The position numbers and the translations under genes were made by a program. DNA of 39,748 bases, taken from positions 1 through 39,748 of the IMG/VR virus record IMGVR_UViG_3300028844_003786; one strand, written 5' to 3'. The first letter of the stretch is position 1, and each line of letters begins with the position of its first letter. This document shows, piece by piece, positions 31,505-39,631 of this stretch. The notes below the pieces were generated by a model. It searched no databases and was not told where the DNA came from. It saw nothing but the letters and a program-made list of their open reading frames with translations. The stretch comes from a virus.

Positions 31505-33074
31505 TTTTGACATTAACGATTTTGACGATGAAAATGTTTGGGACTTGCTATGCGAAGGTGATACAAAAGGCGTCTTCCAGCTAGAATCACATTTGGGTAG
31601 ACATTGGGCAAAAGAGACAAAGCCTAGAAATAGAAAAGATCTTGCGGCACTTATCAGTCTTATTCGACCCGGAACTCTTATGGCGAAAGATGCCAACGGA
31701 AAAAGCATGACACAGGTCTATGCAGATAGAAAAGCTGGAAAAAGCGATGCTCCTGTCGAGTACCTACATGAGTCACTAGAGCCTATCCTAAGAGAAACAT
31801 ATGGCGTTCTTGTTTACCAAGAACAGTCTATGGCTATCGTTCAAAAACTAGCAGGCTTTAACGGAGTACAAGCTGATTCGCTACGCAAGGCTATCGGAAA
31901 GAAGAAGGCAGATGTTATGGCATCTGTTAAGAAGGAGTTTATGGATGGCGTAGAAAAAAAAGGTGAAATAAGTCTTGGTGTCGCGGAAGAAATATTCTCA
32001 TGGATCGAAAAGTCTAGTAGGTACGCTTTCAATAAATCTCACGCAGTCTCTTATGCATACCTAGCTTACTGGTCTGCCTATTGTAAGTTTCATCGTAGAA
32101 ATAAATTCTACAATACTTATTTAAATAGAGCGAATAGAAAACCTTATCCAGACGAAGAAAAAAAACAACTAATAAATGACGCCAAGAAGGCAAACATCGA
32201 AGTGCTTCCACCTAGACTGCAACATTTAGTTGCGGATTTTTCTAGAGATAAAAAGAAAAACGTTATATACTACGGAATTAACCATGTTAAAAACGTAGGC
32301 AGCATAGAAACCAAGAAGATTATGGATTTTATGAAAGACAGGGAAATCCAAGATTTTAGCTGGTTAGATTGTCTTTTTTTTATCATTAACGATCTTCGAT
32401 TAAACAAAAGGTCCACAATCGCATTGATTTCTGTAGGGGGATTTAACGGTAGGAATAACTTAAACTCTCGACAAAAAATGCTTTATGAGTTTGACTCTTG
32501 GAAAAAGTTGACTGAAAGAGAGCGAAAAACTATTGTTTCCAATTACAAATCAGGCGAACCGTCTGTATTCGCAAAGGATCTTTCTCAGGCGATAGGCCAT
32601 TTAATCGAGGGTAGAGGATTAAAGATTAATGCAAAGAGAATGGAAACCGTTAAAGATATAAAAGACTCCTTAGACAATCCATTTTATGACATAAATGACA
32701 ATGCACTTACTGTTGCGATAGACGAAGAAAAATTTCTTGCATCACCACTTACTTGTAGCAAAGTTGACGGATTAGATATAATTAATTCAACAAATATGTG
32801 TCAAGATGTGGCAAAAGGTGTGATAACAGGTAAAGTAATTCTTGCTGTTGAAATATCTCGTATGAAAATTGTACAAACTAAAAACGGAAAGAACCCCGGA
32901 CAAGAAATGGCTTTTCTTAGCGTAGAAGATGGTTCCGGCGATCTAGAAGATGTTGTAATCTTTCCAGACTGTTATAAAGAAAACAAAGACGTTTTAATTG
33001 AGGGTAATACAGTATTATTGCATGGCGAAGTTAGTAAAGGTTCGTTCATTGTTAATAAAGCAACACAGATTTGA
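31497..33074 (+). CDS. dnaE: DNA polymerase III alpha subunit, C-terminal half (split gene)
   Basis: The 525-residue product begins at the point where the N-half ends. It reads FDINDFDDENVWDLLCEGDT, KGVFQLES, then LIRPGTL, ETYGVLVYQEQSM, LRKAIGKKKADVM and YAFNKSHAVSYAY: the fingers and the region that follows the palm in bacterial DnaE. Further on come a helix-hairpin-helix-like region and an OB-fold (about residues 440-525, ITGKVILAVEI...AFLSVEDGSGDLEDVVIF). Together with the 533-residue N-half it makes about 1058 residues, near normal DnaE length, so nothing large is missing. No intein residues are seen at the joint. The pair should assemble into one replicase. Confidence 0.92.
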   Translation: MTNFDINDFDDENVWDLLCEGDTKGVFQLESHLGRHWAKETKPRNRKDLAALISLIRPGTLMAKDANGKSMTQVYADRKAGKSDAPVEYLHESLEPILRETYGVLVYQEQSMAIVQKLAGFNGVQADSLRKAIGKKKADVMASVKKEFMDGVEKKGEISLGVAEEIFSWIEKSSRYAFNKSHAVSYAYLAYWSAYCKFHRRNKFYNTYLNRANRKPYPDEEKKQLINDAKKANIEVLPPRLQHLVADFSRDKKKNVIYYGINHVKNVGSIETKKIMDFMKDREIQDFSWLDCLFFIINDLRLNKRSTIALISVGGFNGRNNLNSRQKMLYEFDSWKKLTERERKTIVSNYKSGEPSVFAKDLSQAIGHLIEGRGLKINAKRMETVKDIKDSLDNPFYDINDNALTVAIDEEKFLASPLTCSKVDGLDIINSTNMCQDVAKGVITGKVILAVEISRMKIVQTKNGKNPGQEMAFLSVEDGSGDLEDVVIFPDCYKENKDVLIEGNTVLLHGEVSKGSFIVNKATQI

Positions 33075-33086
33075 TAAGGAATAAAT

Positions 33087-33410
33087 GTGAACAAATGTAT
33101 GTTTTTGGGCAAAATATCACACGGTCCAGAGTTGGTAAATGTAAACGGTGTGTCATGTGTCAACTTTGATTTAGAAATAGAAGAGTTTAGAAAAGACTCA
33201 AACGGAGAAAAGGTAAAAAATTTCACATATCTTGCCTTCGAAGCTTGGGACTCTGCTGCTCTAGCGATTAATAAATATGCCAAAACAGGGTCTATAATGG
33301 CTGTAGAATCCAGTGCCCGAAACGAAGAATCTTGGCAGCAGGATGATTCCAGCGAAGTATCGCTTACTACATATTTCAGAGTTTCCTCTTTTAAGATTAT
33401 TGTTCAATGA
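33087..33410 (+). CDS. ssb: Single-stranded DNA-binding protein (SSB-like)
   Basis: The 107-residue product starts with GTG at 33087, seven bases after AAGGA, and matches the SSB OB-fold. NKCMFLGKISHGPELV comes first, then VNGVSCVNFDLEI, FTYLAFEAWDSAA, and strands up to FRVSSFKIIVQ. It protects ssDNA at the fork. It lacks the acidic C-terminal tail of bacterial SSB, so binding of host SSB partners through such a tail is not expected. It follows the polymerase C-half by 12 bases and its stop overlaps the next gene. Confidence 0.87.
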   Translation: MNKCMFLGKISHGPELVNVNGVSCVNFDLEIEEFRKDSNGEKVKNFTYLAFEAWDSAALAINKYAKTGSIMAVESSARNEESWQQDDSSEVSLTTYFRVSSFKIIVQ

Positions 33411-35062
33411 GAAAAAAAAGAATACTTTGGGTCAATGAAGCCCATTGGCAAGGAACCGGATACTCTGTTTACGGTAAAGAGATTCTATCAAGATTAAACA
33501 AGGTAGAAGAATTTCAAGTTGCGGAGCTGGCTACTCATGTTGACAGAAAAGACATAAGAATTGCCAACTCTCCTTGGAAAGTATATCCAAATCGACCTCT
33601 TGATTCCGACGAAGACTTTCAATCATACATAAGTAGTCCGTCTAGAATTTTTGGGGAAAACACTTTCAACAGTGTATTGATAGACTTTAAGCCTGATATT
33701 GTTATGGATATTAGAGACTGGTGGATGTTTGAATTCCAGCAGAGGTCGCCATACAGAGACTTTTTTCATTGGGCAATTATGCCAACGGTAGACGCATTTC
33801 CACAAAATCCTATGTGGATAAATACGTTCGCTTCTGCGGATTCTGTTTTGAGCTACTCTGAATTTGGTAGGGATACACTTCTTAGGCAAAGTGATTCTAT
33901 TAACTTTGTCGGAATAGCTCCTCCATGTGCAAACAAGGAAATATTTGACAAGGTTCCAGATAAGAATAAACACAAGGATGATATGGGACTTGATTCAAGT
34001 GTATTTCTTGTAGGAACGGTTATGAGAAACCAAAGAAGAAAATTATACCCAGACTTGTTTAAAGCCTTCCGTCAATACTTAGACGAAAACAAAACCCCAG
34101 AAGCCTACCTTTACTGTCACGTTTTTTATCCCGACATCGGATGGGAAATCCCTGAACTTCTTAACAGGTTCGGACTAGAAAACAGAGTCCTTTTCGGTTA
34201 CAAGTGTAAAAACTGCGGCGATGTATCTATGGACTTTTACAGAGACTCCATGTGTCACTGCGGAAAATGTAAACAGTTTAAGAAAAAACTCATAGGCGTA
34301 AACAACTCCGTTGATGGCGCAGAACTAAGCAAAATATACAACACATTTGATTTGTATGTTCAGTACGCTAATAGCGAAGGATTTGGTATGCCTCAGTTAG
34401 AAGCGGCGTTTTGTGGCGTTCCTGTGGCCGCCATTAATTACTCTGCCATGAACTCAGTTATGAAAAATATCGGAGGAATTGCGATGAACCCTTTGGCACT
34501 TTCTATGGAGTGTGAAACGGGTTGCTATAGAGCCATTGCCGATAACGATTTGTTGGTTAAAGTTATAGCAGATGCATATAAAAATAAACGTGATAAAACA
34601 AAATATGACGGACACAATGGAGAGTCTATATACAGTAAATCCAGAAATCACTACGACTGGGATAAAACTGCTCAGGTATGGATAGAGCATTTAAAAACAA
34701 TTCCGATAAAAGACTGGTCTAAAACATACATGTCTCCAATAAAAGTGCTTAAACCAGCAACTTCAATGCCTAACAATATTGTTTCAACCGAAGAACAGGT
34801 AAGTTACCTATTTAAATATGTTTTACACAAGCCCGAATGGATTGGGGGCTGGTTTTGGTCTAAAGTTATAAAAGATGTCACATTCGGATACAGGGTGAAT
34901 CCCTCGGAAGATGACTATTATTTCAACGAATCCCACCTTCCTTCGCAAAATAAGTATCAACCTTATAACATGGAAGGCGTTGTAAGAGATCTAACAAACA
35001 TGAGGCAAAATTGGAACGAATTAGAAAGACAAAGAGGACAAATTAATGCAAATGCAAAATAG
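33407..35062 (+). CDS. GT4-family glycosyltransferase with an inserted zinc ribbon
   Basis: The 551-residue product is GT-B-like: KRILWVNEAHWQGTGYSVYG at the start, a middle opening FLVGTVMRNQRRKLYPDL, and the donor site ANSEGFGMPQLEAAFCGVPV. Between these, at about 34204-34275, lies an insertion YKCKNCGDVSMDFY...CHCGKCKQ with four to five cysteines in C-x2-C and C-x-C-x2-C spacing, a likely zinc ribbon not typical of GT4 enzymes. The C-terminal 120 residues have no family I can name. It begins the second sugar island and its start overlaps the ssb stop. Confidence 0.82.
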   Translation: MRKKRILWVNEAHWQGTGYSVYGKEILSRLNKVEEFQVAELATHVDRKDIRIANSPWKVYPNRPLDSDEDFQSYISSPSRIFGENTFNSVLIDFKPDIVMDIRDWWMFEFQQRSPYRDFFHWAIMPTVDAFPQNPMWINTFASADSVLSYSEFGRDTLLRQSDSINFVGIAPPCANKEIFDKVPDKNKHKDDMGLDSSVFLVGTVMRNQRRKLYPDLFKAFRQYLDENKTPEAYLYCHVFYPDIGWEIPELLNRFGLENRVLFGYKCKNCGDVSMDFYRDSMCHCGKCKQFKKKLIGVNNSVDGAELSKIYNTFDLYVQYANSEGFGMPQLEAAFCGVPVAAINYSAMNSVMKNIGGIAMNPLALSMECETGCYRAIADNDLLVKVIADAYKNKRDKTKYDGHNGESIYSKSRNHYDWDKTAQVWIEHLKTIPIKDWSKTYMSPIKVLKPATSMPNNIVSTEEQVSYLFKYVLHKPEWIGGWFWSKVIKDVTFGYRVNPSEDDYYFNESHLPSQNKYQPYNMEGVVRDLTNMRQNWNELERQRGQINANAK

Positions 35063-35669
35063 TGCGATTATTCAGTACATGCAAAATGAGGTAACTTGGG
35101 ATAACCTTAAAGTAATTCCACCGCCATTTAGAGACAGTCTTTTTAAAAGAGCGTTAGATAGATTCAGGGGAAAACCTGTTGATATTTTTCAGATAGGTGC
35201 TATAGAAACTTTTGAAGACAAGTTTAGAATGGGTTCTGGCTGGAGCGATATTTGGTTTGGATCTTATACCAAAAAATTTGGCGGTGAATATTATGTTGCA
35301 GACATTAATGTTGACCATATAGCAAACTCATTTTTTTTAGCTAATTCCTTGGGCCACAGGGTTAATTTAAGAATCGGAGATGGCTTAGATAGCCTGCAAC
35401 AAGTATCACGCTGCGGCGTTTATTATTTGGATGGTGCAGACATTTCACAAACACCTGACGCACATGTGCAAACATTAAATCAGTTCATTGCTGTAGAAAA
35501 AATTGCCAAAAGTTCCGAGGGTGATACTGTCTCGGTTTTGGTAGACGATGTTCCAACCAAAGCACTTGATCTTATTAAGTATTTAGACGAAAAGGGTATC
35601 GACTATGAAAAGTTGCCTGAATTTGGAAGCGGTATGCTTTATATGGAGAACATAAATGGAACGAATTAA
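35046..35669 (+). CDS. Putative SAM-dependent methyltransferase-like protein
   Basis: The 207-residue product has a Rossmann-like sequence: VDIFQIGAIETF (strand and glycine turn), GGEYYVADINVDHI (acidic end of strand 2), VNLRIGDGLDSL (strand 3 with an acidic turn), and GVYYLDGADIS. This is the order seen in class I methyltransferases, although motif I is G-A-I rather than the usual G-x-G-x-G. So a SAM-binding fold is likely but catalysis is not certain. It overlaps both neighbours inside the sugar island. Confidence 0.65.
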   Translation: MQMQNSAIIQYMQNEVTWDNLKVIPPPFRDSLFKRALDRFRGKPVDIFQIGAIETFEDKFRMGSGWSDIWFGSYTKKFGGEYYVADINVDHIANSFFLANSLGHRVNLRIGDGLDSLQQVSRCGVYYLDGADISQTPDAHVQTLNQFIAVEKIAKSSEGDTVSVLVDDVPTKALDLIKYLDEKGIDYEKLPEFGSGMLYMENINGTN

Positions 35670-36294
35670 TTTCTACAGCCAGTTTGGTCAAGATTTATTT
35701 GTTTCAAAGATAACAAGATTCAAACCGGGATTTTTTGTAGACATAGGTTGTGGAACTAGCGATTTAGATCTAAGATACTCTCACTGGTCTTCTATGAGTA
35801 ATACTTGGACCTTGGAAAGTGTTTTTAAGTGGCAGGGAATAGCGCTAGATTATGACAAAACTTATTACGATTCCGCTTCTAAATATAGAAAGAGCTTGCA
35901 TTGTGTCGACCTTATGGAGCATAATATTAATGATGTTCTTGCGGAAAGGGATTGTCCAGAACACTTCGATTATCTTTCCTTTGACGTAGACATGGCACAA
36001 CGCAAAGTATTAGACGAGTTCGATTTTAACAAATATTCATTTAAGATTATGACGTATGAACATAACTTTAGCACCGAAGGAAATCCAAACTTTAAAGGGT
36101 TTTACGATGGGGACAAGGACTACTCTAGAGAAAAATTTCAAGACCTTGGATACAAGATATTGTTTGGTAATGTCGGATTAAGAGAGGATGAAAAAATAGA
36201 AGACTGGTATGTAAATGACGAACTCTTTAAAGAGTGGGGACATTTAGCAGAAGATAACATAACTTTTCATGAGATATTTAAAAAGCTAGAATAA
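35656..36294 (+). CDS. FkbM-family methyltransferase
   Basis: The 212-residue product has the FkbM layout: FYSQFGQDLFVSK, then GFFVDIGCGTSDLD (SAM-binding motif I), SNTWTLESVFKWQGIALDYD, and FDYLSFDVDMAQRKVL. FkbM-type enzymes methylate hydroxyl groups, often on sugars. GGAG lies about ten bases before the ATG, which overlaps the previous stop by 14 bases. With glycosyltransferases on both sides it probably O-methylates a sugar in the glycan made by this island. Confidence 0.85.
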   Translation: MERINFYSQFGQDLFVSKITRFKPGFFVDIGCGTSDLDLRYSHWSSMSNTWTLESVFKWQGIALDYDKTYYDSASKYRKSLHCVDLMEHNINDVLAERDCPEHFDYLSFDVDMAQRKVLDEFDFNKYSFKIMTYEHNFSTEGNPNFKGFYDGDKDYSREKFQDLGYKILFGNVGLREDEKIEDWYVNDELFKEWGHLAEDNITFHEIFKKLE

Positions 36295-37379
36295 TGAAAG
36301 TATTATACATAGGTCACTACAAAGACGGAACTGGCTGGGGTAACGCCGCGCTAAACAATATACTTGCACTTAACACTGCCGGAGTAGATGTTGTTCCGAG
36401 GGCTATTACATACGAAGCGGAAGACAGGGTTCAAAATGAGATCGTGCAAAGCCTAGAGAAGAAGGAACAAACGGGTTGTAATATAGTTATTCAACATACA
36501 CTTCCTAGCAATTACTGTTACAACAGTAAATTTGATAAAAATATTGGAGTTCTTTGCGCTGAATCCTCTAACTTTAATCAAACTGACTGGGCAAGAAATT
36601 GTAACATGATGGACGAGATTTGGGTTCCTAATGAAGTAACTCGTAAAATCTGCCTAGAAAGCAATGTTAAGGTTCCAGTAAGACTCGCCAAATATTCTCT
36701 AAACCCTACTCAATATAAACCCAGTGGTCAAGTTGCGATACAAGAGATGAAAGACAACTTTGTATTTGGGTTTGTGGGTGAATTTATTGAAAGAAAAAAC
36801 ATCCAAGCTTTTGTCAGAGCTTTTCATATGACTTTTGACGGGAGAGATAGTGTAAGACTTTTTATTAAAACTTCAAAAAAATCCGTAAAAGATGTACAAG
36901 AATATTGCAACCACATCAGAAAAGGACTCAAGCTATCAAAAGATTTTTCAGAAGAGGTCATAATTTCGGGATCAGTGCCGCAAAAAGAATACATTGACAT
37001 TCTTAGTCAGATAGACTGTTTTGTTATGCCAAGTCGTGGAGAGTCTTTTTGTATTCCTTCGCTTGAGGTTTTGTTTATGGGTATTCCCAGCATATGGACC
37101 GAAGGAATCGGCATGGATCAGGTTATTGGTATTCCGGTGCCATCTAGAGACGTTCCTTGTTTTGGTGCAGTAGAATCCCTTCCAGACATTGATACATCCG
37201 CATCAACTTGGAAAGATATTGACATAGTGGAACTTTCTAAAGCAATGCGAAAAATGTATGAAACATTAGTAGTTCCAGAAATAAAACAAGATGTTGCAAA
37301 CCAGTGCAAGACTGCTGCCAATGGATATTTCCACAAAACCGTAGGATTAGAAATGAAAGGGCTATTAAATGACAGCTAG
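36294..37379 (+). CDS. GT4-family glycosyltransferase
   Basis: The 361-residue product has the N-terminal GHYKDGTGWGNAALNNI block and a linker MDEIWVPNEVTRK. The C-terminal donor domain opens FVFGFVGEFIERKNIQAFV and holds MPSRGESFCIPSLEVLFMG (E-x7-E type). It is a retaining GT-B enzyme of unknown donor and acceptor. The start overlaps the FkbM gene stop (TAATG), and the stop overlaps the next gene by 11 bases. Confidence 0.87.
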   Translation: MKVLYIGHYKDGTGWGNAALNNILALNTAGVDVVPRAITYEAEDRVQNEIVQSLEKKEQTGCNIVIQHTLPSNYCYNSKFDKNIGVLCAESSNFNQTDWARNCNMMDEIWVPNEVTRKICLESNVKVPVRLAKYSLNPTQYKPSGQVAIQEMKDNFVFGFVGEFIERKNIQAFVRAFHMTFDGRDSVRLFIKTSKKSVKDVQEYCNHIRKGLKLSKDFSEEVIISGSVPQKEYIDILSQIDCFVMPSRGESFCIPSLEVLFMGIPSIWTEGIGMDQVIGIPVPSRDVPCFGAVESLPDIDTSASTWKDIDIVELSKAMRKMYETLVVPEIKQDVANQCKTAANGYFHKTVGLEMKGLLNDS

Positions 37380-38412
37380 AGCGTCGGCTAAATCGGTTAA
37401 GTTAATTATGAACCGGCCCACATCAGACCGGAAGCTGAACATATTAACTTTTGCCACACATGAGCGATACGAAGAAAATCTATGTAAAACTGGACACAAC
37501 TTTTACTCTCTAAGAGTTGGCAAGGAGTGGGACACTACATATGCACCGGTTCCAGAGAACTACCACATAATCGACTCTCTGCCCGACTACCTAGATATAG
37601 ACATTGTACTAAGCCATACCTCTTGCAACCGTCTACAGGTCGCTCATGACCTCCTTAGTGAGACAAGGGGACAAGCTAATAAAACAGCAATACCGATCCT
37701 TAGACATTGCCATGTTTTGCCAGATGTCAGAGGTGATGTTCAACAGCAAATAAAGGGATATGGCGAAATTCCTGTTTCCAGCAATTCCTTTATTTCCGAG
37801 TTTAATCGTGACACTTGGGGTTTTTCAGCAGATAATAGTAGTGTAGTAGAGCATGGTGTTGATACAGAGTTTTGGAATCAGGGTTGGGGAGCTAGTAATA
37901 CATCGAGAGAACTTTATTGCTTATCGGTTGTTAATGAGTTTCCTTCAAGAGATTGGTGTTGCGGCTTTAGCTTATGGAAAGAAGTGGCATCCAGCCCTAT
38001 TGCTCCTTATCGAGTAGTAGGAAAATGCACAGGGGAACATGCCGGATTTTCCCAACCCGCTCAATGCAGGGAGCATCTAAGAGATATCTATCAAACCGCT
38101 GCCGTGTTCTTAAACACATCGCTTCACTCGCCCGTGCCATCGGTAATGATGGAAGCTATGGCGTGTGGTTGTCCTGTTGTAACAACAGGGACGTGTATGA
38201 TTCCAGAAATCATTGAACACGGTGTAAACGGAATCATAGCCGATAACGCATCGGATATGAAATTCTGGTGTAGGGAGTTGTTAGATAAACCAGAACTCGC
38301 TCGCAAAATCGGTGAGGCTGGACGCAAAACAATTGAAGAAAGATATAGTCTTGACAGATTTGTACAGAGTTGGAGCAAATTACTTTACAAAACCGTTGGA
38401 GAATTTAGATGA
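37369..38412 (+). CDS. GT4-family glycosyltransferase
   Basis: The 347-residue product is GT-B-like: NKTAIPILRHCHVLPDV in the first domain, VVEHGVDTEFW at the domain border, and HSPVPSVMMEAMACGCPVVTT with the E-type donor motif. It ends HGVNGIIADNASDM and a C-terminal helix RYSLDRFVQSW. It is shorter than many GT4 enzymes but complete. The first 18 residues are poorly conserved-looking and basic, and the true start could be an ATG slightly downstream (37408). Confidence 0.85.
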   Translation: MTARASAKSVKLIMNRPTSDRKLNILTFATHERYEENLCKTGHNFYSLRVGKEWDTTYAPVPENYHIIDSLPDYLDIDIVLSHTSCNRLQVAHDLLSETRGQANKTAIPILRHCHVLPDVRGDVQQQIKGYGEIPVSSNSFISEFNRDTWGFSADNSSVVEHGVDTEFWNQGWGASNTSRELYCLSVVNEFPSRDWCCGFSLWKEVASSPIAPYRVVGKCTGEHAGFSQPAQCREHLRDIYQTAAVFLNTSLHSPVPSVMMEAMACGCPVVTTGTCMIPEIIEHGVNGIIADNASDMKFWCRELLDKPELARKIGEAGRKTIEERYSLDRFVQSWSKLLYKTVGEFR

Positions 38413-38804
38413 AGATAGAACTAAATAACGCCAGTAGCGGAATGAGTGTTTTTAACATTCAAGATAATCCTGTTACAGAGATAAACTGCGATTGGTTTCT
38501 GTGTCAATTCAAAGAAGAAGAAGTTTCAAAGGTTGTTGAAACTCTACTTTCCAAGATAAGAATTGGTGGCACTATATGTTTTCAGGAGTTAGACGTTTTT
38601 AACTTCGGTAAATATGTTAATTCTCTTCGTTCCAATCCTTCGCAAGTACATATTCCTAATGTTAACCTTTATGGAAATAGAATTAATTCTTTTTTGTCTT
38701 TAGAATATCTTGAAACACTGATTCCTAATAATTTCACAACCTTGACCCGTATGTTTATTCAAAACGGGAGTCAATTCCAACTTAAAATAAAGAGGGCAAA
38801 TTAA
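38409..38804 (+). CDS. Methyltransferase-like protein without SAM motif I
   Basis: The 131-residue product resembles the second half of a class I methyltransferase: INCDWFLCQFKEEEVSKVVE, then LLSKIRIGGTICFQELDVF, matching the region where a helix and the L-x-x-G-G strand follow the catalytic core. The first half that would bind SAM is absent. It may be a partial or accessory domain acting with another protein. ATGA overlap with the previous gene and TAATG with the next argue that it is a real, translated gene rather than a recent break. Confidence 0.6.
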   Translation: MKIELNNASSGMSVFNIQDNPVTEINCDWFLCQFKEEEVSKVVETLLSKIRIGGTICFQELDVFNFGKYVNSLRSNPSQVHIPNVNLYGNRINSFLSLEYLETLIPNNFTTLTRMFIQNGSQFQLKIKRAN

Positions 38805-39631
38805 TGTCGGCAGAATCATTAACTCCAGTAACAAAATGTGAAGGATGCGTTTTCTCAAAGCTTGAGGGAGGTAAGCAGGTCGATTGCGATTTAGCAAGGC
38901 ATGAAAAACTAGGATTTTCAACTCTTTCCGACGAAACAACCTTTACATTAGAAAGATTCTGCAATACTTACCGTCCAGAAGAATGGATTTCCAATCTTGA
39001 ATTCGAAGACAGGCTGAATATTAAAGAAGTCGCAATGAAAGAAGTGGCTCCAAGAGCAGGTTTTATAATCAAATTAGATCATACAAAGGGTGACGAAATT
39101 GAAGATCTTGATAAAACCTTAGCTTCAATTAAAAAAATAAAAACACCAACCGGAAAAGAACATCCATATATTATTGTGGTGACGGAAAAGGTTGAATACA
39201 ATGAAGATATTTGGGGTAAGTTTATTTCTTACTTTGGAGAAGACCCTGTAACCAAATATCACATTGTTCAATTAAACCAAGCTCATAAGAACTTATCTAC
39301 CATAATCGACGCTACTTTTACTCATTTTCAAAATGGATGGGTACAATGTCTAACTTCAGGTGACGAAGTTCCTGACAATTTCTTAAATAAAATCCATAAT
39401 TTTGTTAACGTAGAAATGAAGCAGATTGTTATGCTACTACCGAAGTCAGATAGTCCTTTCTCGGGATTTACATTTCCCGCCTTCCTGTTTAAATTTTTAA
39501 ACGGAAATAGCGCAAAAGTTTTCAAAGATGATATGGTTGATACTCGATCCTTCTTGAATAAGGTTCTTGCAGCCGAGAAAAGGGGCGGCACAAAAACTGT
39601 TTACACTTGGGAGGAGTTTTATGCTGCCTAA
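38804..39631 (+). CDS. Cys-motif protein with a GT-A-like domain
   Basis: The 275-residue product begins with a cysteine cluster (KCEGCVFSKLEGGKQVDCD...RFCNTYRPEEW; C-x2-C...C...C, about residues 12-55) that could hold zinc. The next part (about 80-230: FIIKLDHTKG, LDKTLASIKK, HPYIIVVTEK, NGWVQCLTSGDEVPDNFL) follows a GT2-like GT-A pattern of strand, helix, strand and an acidic loop near the donor site. The usual DxD is replaced by GDE. Activity is therefore uncertain. It overlaps the preceding stop and runs into the next GT gene. Confidence 0.65.
   Translation: MSAESLTPVTKCEGCVFSKLEGGKQVDCDLARHEKLGFSTLSDETTFTLERFCNTYRPEEWISNLEFEDRLNIKEVAMKEVAPRAGFIIKLDHTKGDEIEDLDKTLASIKKIKTPTGKEHPYIIVVTEKVEYNEDIWGKFISYFGEDPVTKYHIVQLNQAHKNLSTIIDATFTHFQNGWVQCLTSGDEVPDNFLNKIHNFVNVEMKQIVMLLPKSDSPFSGFTFPAFLFKFLNGNSAKVFKDDMVDTRSFLNKVLAAEKRGGTKTVYTWEEFYAA

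Noticed and set aside
29640-31510. Split intein or intron joining the two polymerase genes
   Set aside because: The N-half ends in ICKNE and a stop, and the C-half starts with its own ATG. No Cys-type intein start, His-Asn end or intron-like structure is seen, and intact coupled genes fill the gap.
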